A DNA stretch of 64,000 nucleotides. It comes from Theropithecus gelada (lineage: Eukaryota; Chordata; Mammalia; Primates; Cercopithecidae). Under the pieces are notes generated by a model. The model had not been told where the DNA came from. It saw only the letters and a list, made by a program, of their open reading frames with translations, and made no database searches. Where the stretch lies: the NCBI RefSeq assembly GCF_003255815.1, contig NC_037673.1, forward strand, positions 159,507,745 through 159,571,744, in the 5' to 3' direction. The position numbers and the translations under genes were made by a program. This document shows positions 56,400-64,000 of the stretch, in pieces (the stretch's first letter is position 1; every line of letters begins with the position of its first letter).

Positions 56400-56860
56400 A
56401 GGCTCTGCATTGATTGTACTTGCCTCTCTCTTAAGCCTCATATCCTGATACTTTTCTCTCAAAATTTCAAAGTTTATTCTAACTTTGCACTCACTTTCCT
56501 CTACGTGAAATAATCTTTCGTCACTCAGTCTCTACAGAGAACTGCTTCTTATCTGGGCTTCAATACAAATCTTACTTGTTCAAAGACATGTTCCTTAACT
56601 TTGTACAACCTCATACCTTAGTCAACTCCTTATGTTTCTTTTATACTTTACACAACTTCATACCTTAGTCAGCTCTTTTGTGTTTCTCATGATTCTTATC
56701 TGCATCAGAAAATATTTCATTTACGTGCTTACTCTGTTTTAGTCCCTACAAGTATATAAATTTCAAAAGGATAGAAAACGTGATTACCATGTTTATTATT
56801 AGGGTCCTATTTTCTACCAGACTGTCTAGAATATTTGTTAAGGAATGAATGAATGAAGTA
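56400..56860 (+). mobile_element. L2 LINE 3' end with internal tandem duplication
   Basis: 'tcactcagtctctacagaga' and 'gaaaacgtgattaccatg' and the 3' 'gtctagaatatttgttaagg', 'aatgaatgaatgaag' follow L2. Within it, 'acctcataccttagtcaact' (56608 region) recurs 47 bp later as 'acttcataccttagtcagct' (56655 region). Confidence 0.7.
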
Positions 56861-57249
56861 TACAGTGGCTTTCTAAGGAAGAAAAATTAAAGGAAAATTT
56901 TGTTTGTTCAATACTGGCATGGTTTTCTGAGCCTGGTGCAGTAGTTGGCACATATTATGTACACTCTCTTGGTATAAGATATAAAACCCAATTAAGCCAC
57001 AATCTGATCATTGTAATTAACAAGAGGTTAAAACACCTCCAGTGTCCGTGATTGCTGTCTATGTAGAGTGAATAACATCAAAAGTACATGTCATATATTT
57101 TTACATTTTTCAGTGGGATCACATACCTTGTTGACAACTGGCTCCCAGAATTTAATTGAATGTTATACTGATGTATGTTTTAGCACTCTTGCACTCATCC
57201 TTCTTTAATCAAATTAACTAAATCTATATCTCATCAGCCAGATACCACA
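56861..57249. other. Spacer
   Basis: No element recognised. Confidence 0.4.
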
Positions 57250-57765
57250 CATACCTGAAGTTCAGATTTCTTGATGGCTATCATAAAGATGTTCTGTCAT
57301 ATGTTCATTACAGCACTATTCACAATAGCAAAGACATGGAATCAACCTAGATGCTCATCAACAGTGTGTTGGATAAAGAAACTGTGGGGTGTACACACTG
57401 TGGAATACCATGCAACCATAAAAAGAATGAAATCACATCCTTGCAGCAACATGGATGCAGCTGGAGGCCATTATCCTAAGCATATAAACACAGGAACAGA
57501 AAACTGAATACTGCATGTTCTTACTGATAAGAGGGAGCTTACCACTGAGTACTCATGGACATAAAGAGGGCAACAGTAGACACTAGAGGGAAGAGAGAAG
57601 GAGTGGGGGAGAGGCTGAAAACTGATTGTTGGGTACTATATTCAGTACCTGGATGACAGAATCAATCATACCCCAAACTTCAGCATCATAACCATGTAGT
57701 AAATCTGCATTTGTACCCCATGAATTGAAAATAAAGGTTGAAATTATCTTTAAAAAGAATGAAAG
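57250..57765 (+). mobile_element. L1 3' end, 5'-truncated
   Basis: 'ttacagcactattcacaata' (57309-57328), 'agctggaggccattatccta' (57460-57479), 'gcatgttcttactgataaga' and the end 'ttgaaaataaaggttgaaat'. L1PA/PB-like; no coding capacity. Confidence 0.9.
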
Positions 57766-58920
57766 CAAAGAAAAATGGGCTGTGCAGCAGTATGGTTTTC
57801 AACTTCTCTTCAACATTGACCTGTAGCAGTTACTCTTGTCCCTGACTGTAATCTTGGGTCATTTCCAAAAGATAGGTGATCCTTTTTTCATATTAAGTGC
57901 AATAATAGGTTTTGGAGCCCCATCAAGCATAGGAATGAGTTGTGCAAATAAATATCAATTCCAGAGTTAATGCTCATCTTTTCAAACAATGATCTTGTTC
58001 TCCAACCCGTTGTTTCCCTGAAAAGTAATTTAAACTTTGAAAATTAAACACAATCTGTTTCCTCCCCAACCTATTCCCGCTCTCACTACTCCTGGATTGA
58101 ATTAATTTTATTTAAGCAAAAAGTAACTTGAATTCCAACACCTTGCTATTTGAAGTCCCACCAGGTTACTGCTACCTTGCTGTAAATCTGGTTGCTTCGT
58201 TATTACTTTCAGTGGAATTAATATCAACTGCCTATTGGTTTTCCCTGTCAATGTCTTTAAAGCTCCTTGATGGGGGCCCCTAATAAAAAGACATAAAACA
58301 ATAAAGCAAGCGATTTCTCTACCTTCCTTTTGGTGTCTGACATCATTAATGTGATTAATGAGGTGATCAAGGACCCCAAATCGCTTGTCACCATTAGACT
58401 GCTAATACAATCACCAAAGCTCAAAGGTGAGCAAGGTATAAAAAATAAAAGTTTCTCTTATGTCTGTTCTCCTTCTTTCTCAAGGAGACAAACAACCTAC
58501 TTTTGTGTGAAGCTTTCTGTCATACAATAGTAACCATTTTGTAATGGTGAATGCTAAGAAAATGGCAAACGTGTTCATTTGGTTCCAAATATCTGTGATG
58601 ACTAACAAATAGTTATTTTACTTTGAAAGCTTAACAGTACATTCCAGATGACTGAATAATGATTATAAAATATAAAAAGCAAACATCTGAATGTGTGCCT
58701 TTAACATAAAAAGTAAAGGGAAGGTGTATACCCACCAATGGAAGTGATTGGAACTCCAGCAGTAGGTTGGGCTTCACACACAGCTAAACTATCTTGCCTT
58801 TTCTGTCCCTCTCTTCCTCTCCCAAGATTTCCTTTTCTGCTTTCATTTTCTGCTCTAAATGTTTCCATTGTTTTCAAAATCTTAGAGAGAGAGAGAGACT
58901 CTTCTTTTCTCTCATTCTAG
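57766..58920. other. Repeat-poor sequence, candidate conserved non-coding block
   Basis: No repeat recognised over 1.15 kb except (GA)n at 58885-58898. It includes 'cattaatgtgattaatgagg' (58344-58363) with repeated homeodomain-type cores, and ends in a pyrimidine-rich 'cttttctctcattctag' (58904-58920) that resembles a splice acceptor. Confidence 0.4.
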
Positions 58921-59224
58921 CAAAATTCCAAAATTAATAGAAAAACTCAGCTTGGTGATCTGCTTAGCCCTAGAGGATGAGAAGATTGTGTACGCTGATG
59001 TGTTCACAGGAACCACATGCCCAGTCCTGGAAAAGGGAGGGGTCGTTCACCCCGACGTGAAACATACTCCTGAGCGTGAAATATCAAAGTGGCTTTTGCC
59101 CATAGGAAGAAAAAATACCAGTCCCCAGCAGTCAAATAAGAAAAATAAAATGTCTACTATAGAAGGAATAAATTCTTTTCAAAGAGAAAATGGGTTTGCA
59201 CTTGGTCACTCTTCCGCAGAGTGA
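58921..59224 (+). other. Isolated open frame after an acceptor-like site (unrecognised)
   Basis: One frame is open from at least 58922 to the stop at 59222-59224 (about 100 codons), but there is no ATG near its start: the first start-like codon is TTG at 58952. It is not in a repeat that I recognise and is richer in CpG than its surroundings ('caccccgacgtgaaacatac', 59049-59068). It begins directly after the acceptor-like pyrimidine tract ending 58920. Hydrophilic, no signal peptide or membrane segment, no domain recognised. It could be a chance frame, an unannotated exon, or a pseudogene piece. Confidence 0.2.
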
Positions 59225-59229
59225 TGCAC

Positions 59230-59700
59230 TGATGGGAATTCTTGCACCTGGCCTGGGGGTATAAGCTTTAGAATTTTTTTAGAGGGCAATATGGAAACCT
59301 TTTATATATGAATATACACTTTGATCAGACAACCACTCCTCTAGGAATTTATTCTAAAGAAATAACAATAAATCTTTGCCAAAAATATATAACTAGAACG
59401 ATGTTTATCTCTTTGCATATATAACAACAAAAAATTGGAAGCAAACAGAAGGTTCAAAAATAGGGAACAGATCTAAAACAGCATCGAAACTGGTGTTTTT
59501 TTCATGTGTTCATTTGTTTATCTGTTATTGATTTATTTATAAAATCGAAAAGCTATCCGCCAAGAGGCTAGGAGTGTCTGTCTCTGGGTGGTTGAAATAT
59601 GGGTGACTTTTCCTGCTTTTTTTTTTTTTTTTTTTTGGCTAATCTCTATTTACTAATTTTTTACCCAATGTGTGTAAACAGGTATTAGTTTTCTCATGTT
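59230..59700 (+). mobile_element. Ancient L1M 3' end
   Basis: 'ttagagggcaatatggaaac' (59280-59299), 'ctaggaatttattctaaag', 'aattggaagcaaacag', then the 3' UTR 'gtctctgggtggttgaaat' and a T run at 59617-59636. Confidence 0.7.
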
Positions 59701-60104
59701 TGTATTCTGAAAAAGAGGGCAACTTGAACACAGATGGGTGATTCACTCCAAACACCCTAAGTGATACCACATTTGGATATGAGGCATGGTGGGACATAGG
59801 ACACTTCTGAGGTGTCCTTAGGGACCAAGAATTGGCCACAAATTATTCTTTTATGGGTCTGCCGCAAGCTTAGAGGTCAGCCTCAGGGCAGAGAGCTTAC
59901 TGTGTTTGGGGTCGCCAATGATGACTCAGATGTCTTGATTCCCTGAGGGAAATCAGCAAGCAGGTGCCTGGGCTCCTCTTCCAGAAAGGCTGCACCTGAC
60001 CACTTGCCACATGTTCTCACCTACCCCAAAGTTCAGGAAGAAATCACACTGAGGGCAAGAATGCCCCATTCCCTAAAGTGGGGAGAAGGCTGCCACGTGT
60101 ACTC
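59701..60104. other. GC-richer unassigned segment with AP-1 and E-box motifs
   Basis: No repeat family named, though it may be LTR-derived. 'tgactca' at 59932-59938, 'caggtg' at 59961-59966 and 'cacctg' at 59993-59998. Confidence 0.35.
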
Positions 60105-60404
60105 CAATTTCACATGATACTTTAAAATTAATCCCAGATGAAGTGAAGATTTAAATGCAAAATATAAAATAGTTAAAATATTGTAAGAAACTTTGGAAGA
60201 ATATGTGTATAATGTTAGATCGTCATAAGCAAGATAGAAAACCTAAAGGTTGTAATGAAAAGTATAGACATACTTCATTATATAAAAGCATCTTTTATGG
60301 AAACATAACATGAGCAATATTAAAAGAGAAAAGAGAGGCTGGAAAGATATTTTCCATGTTTATGTCAAATAAAGGATTTGTATTCCCTGTATAAAATGAT
60401 CTCC
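60105..60404 (+). mobile_element. Ancient L1M ORF2, part 1
   Basis: 'aattaatcccagatgaagtg', 'agatttaaatgcaaaatata' and 'aaaggatttgtattccctg' follow the C-terminal third of old L1 ORF2, before the inserted younger L1. Confidence 0.7.
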
Positions 60405-60740
60405 TCATGTCCTTTGCAGAACATGGATGGAGCTGGAGGCCATTATCCTTAGCAAACTAACTCAGGAACAGAAAACCAAACACTGCATGTTTACTTATAA
60501 GTGGGAGCTAAATGATGAGAACACATGGACACATAGTAGAAAACAACAGACACTAGAGCTTGCCGGGGGTTGGGAAGTGGGAGAAGGGAGAGGAGCAGAA
60601 AAAATAACTGCTGGGTACTAGGCTTAGTACCTGAGTCACAAAATAACCTGTACAACAACAAACCCCTGTGACATGAGTTTACAACAAACCTGCGTGTGTA
60701 CCCCTGAACCTAAAATAAAAGCTTAAAAATAAAAGATCAA
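60405..60740 (+). mobile_element. Young 5'-truncated L1 (L1PA-type) with 14-bp target duplication
   Basis: 336 bp of L1 end ('agctggaggccattatcctt', 60430-60449; 'gagaacacatggacacatag') ending in an A-rich tail. It is flanked by a perfect 14-bp repeat 'ataaaatgatctcc' at 60391-60404 and 60741-60754. Confidence 0.95.
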
Positions 60741-60754
60741 ATAAAATGATCTCC

Positions 60755-61254
60755 ATAAATGTGATACAGAAAAAAAGCAGAAGGGAAAAATGGACAGAGG
60801 CAAAGGTTGAAGAGGCTAATAAAAATACAAGAATTCTCCTAAACTATGGCTTATGGGAATGCAATTTAAAATAATAAGATGCCATTTTTTATTCATCTGA
60901 TATAGAAATACTAATGCAGTGAGAATGCAGCACCAAGAAGGAACAGAGATATAATTTCTGATGTGTAATAATTTGTGAATTGCAATGACCACTTTTAAAG
61001 GTTAATAAGCAGTGAATATTAAAATTGTAAATGTTTACCAACTTTGACCTACCAATCTCACATTAGAAAACCTATTCTACCAAAAAAAAAAAAAAATCCT
61101 TGTGTTATATGAGCAAAGATGTTTGTTGCAATACCATTTTATAGTGGCAAAACCAAAGAAAAAACTGAAGAGCTACTAATAGGAAATGATTGGAACAATC
61201 ATAGCACATCTATTGCATGCAGTAATTGATAGCCATCAAAAAGAAAACTAGGTT
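60755..61254 (+). mobile_element. Ancient L1M ORF2, part 2
   Basis: 'gaatgcaatttaaaataata', 'gataccattt'-like 'agatgccattttttattcat' and 'tattgcatgcagtaattgat' continue the element after the nested L1. Confidence 0.65.
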
Positions 61255-61351
61255 AGACCAGTGACTTCCAAGGCGTGGCCCTTGGACAGGCAGCCACAGC
61301 ATCACCTATAAACTTGTTAGAAATGCTTATTCTCTGGCTCTACACCAGCAC
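61255..61351 (+). mobile_element. MER5-type hAT (Charlie) element, left part
   Basis: 'ccagtgacttccaaggcgtg', 'cagccacagcatcacctata' and 'aacttgttagaaatgcttat' match the MER5A order. It resumes after the Alu. Confidence 0.85.
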
Positions 61352-61652
61352 TTTTTTTTTTTTTTTTTTTTTTGAGACAGTCTTGATCTGTCGCCCAGGC
61401 TGGATTATACAGTGGCACGATCTTGGCTCACTGCAAGCTCCACCTCCCAGGTTCACACCATTTTCCTGCCTCAGCCTCCCGAGTAGCTGGGACTACAGGC
61501 GCCTGCCACCACACCCAGCTAATTTTTTGTATTTTTAGGAGAGACGAGTTTTCACCGTGTTAGCCAGGATGGTCTCGATCTCCTGACCTCGTGATCCGCC
61601 CGCCTTGGCCTCCCAAACTGCTGGGGCTATAGGCGTAAGCCACTGTGCCCGG
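61352..61652 (-). mobile_element. AluY-type SINE inserted in MER5
   Basis: Poly(T), then 'gagacagtcttgatctgtc' to 'cactgtgcccgg'. Flanked by 'tctacaccag' (61339-61348 and 61653-61662). It contains 'gctggattatacagtggcac', a local divergence from consensus 'gctggagtgcagtggc'. Confidence 0.95.
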
Positions 61653-61745
61653 TCTACACCAGGCCTTCTGAATCAAAATCTCAGAGGGTAGGGCGTAGTC
61701 ATCTGTGTTTTATCAAGTCATCCAGGTGTTTCTGATACAGAAACA
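61653..61745 (+). mobile_element. MER5-type hAT element, right part
   Basis: 'ccttctgaatcaaaatctca', 'tctgtgttttatcaagtcat' and 'ccaggtgtttctgatacag' complete the MER5 order. Confidence 0.85.
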
Positions 61746-62060
61746 ATATATCAATTGTCTTGAGAGGTCTATTTGCACTGTTAAATGAGAAATTAAATTT
61801 CCAAGTAATATATTTAATGTGATTCATTTTTATGAAAACACCATCAACAAAGCATGTACATCTTTTGATGAAATTTGCATAAAGTTGCATGAAAAAGCAG
61901 AAAGTTGTGGAATGATAGCTATGCTTGATGCCAATAACATTGATTAGGGTGGGAAAGGAGTGGAATGGGAGAAAAAAAACTTTCTCTTCATACATCATTG
62001 CTTCATTTTTCACTATTAATAGTGAGTATATATCACTTTCCTAATTTTAAAAATGACATT
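61746..62060 (+). mobile_element. Ancient L1M 3' UTR, part 3
   Basis: 'ggtctatttgcactgttaaa', 'aatgtgattcatttttatga' and 'aacattgattagggtggga' continue the L1M element interrupted by MER5. Confidence 0.6.
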
Positions 62061-62969
62061 TAAATAATAAATTAAAGAAAAAAGAGTAAATGAGCCTAGA
62101 CTTTAACTCCATGTAGACCCCAAGCTAATTGGACATCAATAGATAAAAGGTTCTTTATTTCCCCAAGTCTTAATTGGCCTCAAGATCAAGCTAGTGACAG
62201 TCCTGGAACAACTCTTCATTAAGCAAACTATTTAAACAGGTAGATAGGTCAGAGTTAGGATTCTTGGATTTCGCATGAAGAAGCTAATAATACAATTTCC
62301 CTGTATCATTCTCTCGAAACCACCTGCCCAGTTAAAGAACCATCCATTGGACCTTCTGAATAGATTACAGTCACTGTAACAAACTAGGTAAATACCAACA
62401 TCTCTAAAATGACTTTATGGTAGTTTACTAATTGTGGAAATTTTGTGTATTGGTACTTAATCCTTCTTCTCATCGTGTTTTACTTTTAAATTTCAAATAG
62501 TATAAAAACAAAGACTTCTTGTTTAAAACCTTAACCATTTATTGAAATACAATTTTTAAAGGTCAAATTAAGTTATTGAATTGTCATTTTTTTTTACCTA
62601 AGAATTTTCTTTCAAGAACAAAATCTTTCAATACTATCAGTTGATATTGATCCTATCTATATTTTAAGTCTGTTAGAAAATACATTTATTTTAAAATGTC
62701 CATCAAGTCAATAATTATCTGTTTGTTGAATCCAAAAGTTTCATTCCAGGAAGTCACACAAGCTAATAACATGGGCCAGAATAATCACTGAGATTAGGTA
62801 AATTTAACTCACGATGTTGACTTCTTCCTTTTAATTGCTTACCTCTTGAATGTAGTCAATAGTTTGATGAGCTCTGATTATGAAGAGCTGAGCTAAAAAT
62901 AGTTTGAATTAATAATCATCTGCAAAGTGACATTAAAGATTGTAAAAGTTTTATTCCCCGTCCCCCTTT
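62061..62969. other. AT-rich spacer
   Basis: No element recognised. Confidence 0.4.
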
Positions 62970-62980
62970 CTCATTCTTTT

Positions 62981-63289
62981 TTTTTTTTTTTTCTTTTTCT
63001 GTTTTTGTAAGACGGAGTCTCACTCTGTTGCCCAGGCTGGAGTGCAGTGGTGCAATCTCGGCTCACACAGCCTCCCCTTCCCAGGTTCAAGCAATTCTCC
63101 TGCCTCAGCCTCCTGAGCGGCTGGGACTCTTAAGCCCACGCCAGCACACCTGGCTAATTTTTGTATTTTCAGTAAAGACAAGGTTTCACCATGTTGGCCA
63201 GGATGGTCTCTGTCTCCTAACCTCATGATCCACCCGTCTCGGCCTCCCAAGGTACTGGGATTATAGGCGTGAGTCACCGCGCCCGGCCG
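62981..63289 (-). mobile_element. Alu SINE with target duplication
   Basis: Flanked by 'ctcattctttt' (62970-62980 and 63290-63300). Interrupted poly(T), then 'gacggagtctcactctgttg' to 'caccgcgcccggccg'. The frames 63020-63277 and 63028-63228 are the two strands of this Alu. Confidence 0.95.
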
Positions 63290-63300
63290 CTCATTCTTTT

Positions 63301-63849
63301 TTCATAAGACAACTTTAGGGTTACAACTGAGGTGAATCTCTAATTACTAGAGCCCAGGTGATTTGATCTTTGCATTTTACTGGAAAATTAACAGGAACAT
63401 TTATTTGCCCTTAATAAAAATGTATATTCCACTAAAAGAAATTCAGGTTTAAAATTTCCCTAAGCCTGAAAGAAATACTTCCATAACCTAATATGTCAAG
63501 GTGGTCTAAATGAGGATTTTCAAAGACAATCACACAAAAAGAAGCTTTTGCCACTAGACTTAAATAGATTGGATTTATGTAATTTAATAAATTGACAAAG
63601 TCCACTGTAATTCTTTAGAAGTGAATCTCTTTTCATCTTCCAAGTTCATTGGCTTCATTACTGTTGCAAATAATTTCTAAACGCGGATTACGTCTGCACC
63701 TCTCCACAGAGCTGCTCGGAGTCCTAAGAAAAATCCTACTGATTTTGTGACATGTTTTAGTTCTCATCAGATACCAACAAAGAAAACTCTTTCTGCCTTA
63801 GCTCTAAAATGTTTGCTCTGCATTAATATATTTTGCTAGTATATATAAA
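63301..63849. other. Spacer
   Basis: No element recognised. A slightly CpG-richer patch lies at 63680-63720. Confidence 0.4.
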
Positions 63850-63960
63850 TAATCTTTTCCTTCAAGCAAATATTTGAGAACCTACTATGTTCCAGTTCTT
63901 GCCAAGCACTTCAAGCATGTAAGGAAAATAAAGACAAAGATTTGACGTAAGTACTATCTT
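63850..63960 (+). mobile_element. Ancient LINE fragment start
   Basis: 'caaatatttgagaacctact' (63868-63887) and 'gttccagttcttgccaagca' resemble the 'caaatatttattgagcacctactatgt' element class seen elsewhere in the window. The last 40 bp are unassigned. Confidence 0.5.
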
Positions 63961-64000
63961 ACAGTACAGTAAGGATCTTTTCCTAAAAGAGTTCCTAAAT

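Overview
This window is nuclear DNA from a primate, most likely an Old World monkey (Cercopithecidae). It is AT-rich and dense in Alu, L1, MIR, L2, MaLR, class I and II endogenous retrovirus LTRs and a Tigger DNA transposon, all typical of simian primates. The younger Alu copies at 14121-14415 and 51163-51479 carry the 'ggccagatctc' / 'gatccggccactgc' change in the right arm, and the 14121 copy also has 'ggcttgagccac'. I associate these with the cercopithecid AluYR lineage rather than with human AluY. The assignment rests on remembered diagnostic positions, not on a search.

I find no intact protein-coding gene, tRNA, rRNA, snRNA, CRISPR array or CpG island. Nearly all open frames over 60 codons lie inside Alu, L1, ERV, L2 or tandem repeats. 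The window reads as intergenic or deep-intronic gene-desert DNA whose structure is a record of mobile-element insertion.

Layout. 1-745: L1 3' end. 1059-1645: truncated Alu and old L1. 1985-3745: class I ERV LTR followed by internal-type sequence. 4494-6165: an L1 whose 5' part is inverted, with a later Alu and a GGAA microsatellite. 6957-7375: a 44-bp-unit minisatellite. 8264-10653: two Alus and several microsatellites. 10918-11460: a solo LTR with a perfect 4-bp target duplication. 11465-13514: ERV internal remnant plus a second LTR of the 1985 family. 14121-16550: two Alus. 16840-22406: two L1 segments arranged head to head. 22407-23018: class II ERV LTR. 23035-25960: L2, Alus, old L1. 26300-27495: repeat-poor. 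27496-34690: MIRs, a MaLR LTR and a very old L1 that carries a young inserted copy of a segment found 3.4 kb downstream. 35200-44000: mostly ancient L2/MIR-age sequence with one Alu. 44399-46540: Tigger1 lacking its right end. 46800-53780: ancient repeats, an LTR and the young AluY. 53790-55465: a second L1 with opposed halves. 56400-57765: L2 and L1. 57765-59225: repeat-poor, with one isolated open frame. 59230-62050: old L1 carrying a nested L1, a MER5-type hAT element and an Alu. 62981-63289: Alu.

The most unusual signal is a set of three short insertions (129, 79 and 384 bp) flanked by direct repeats of 12-20 bp. They have no clear poly(A) tail and match no repeat family I recognise as self-mobile. 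Two of the three are copies of sequence located 1.7 and 3.4 kb away in the same orientation. They look like templated insertions, not ordinary retrotransposons. Family names below are given only as precisely as I can recognise by eye.
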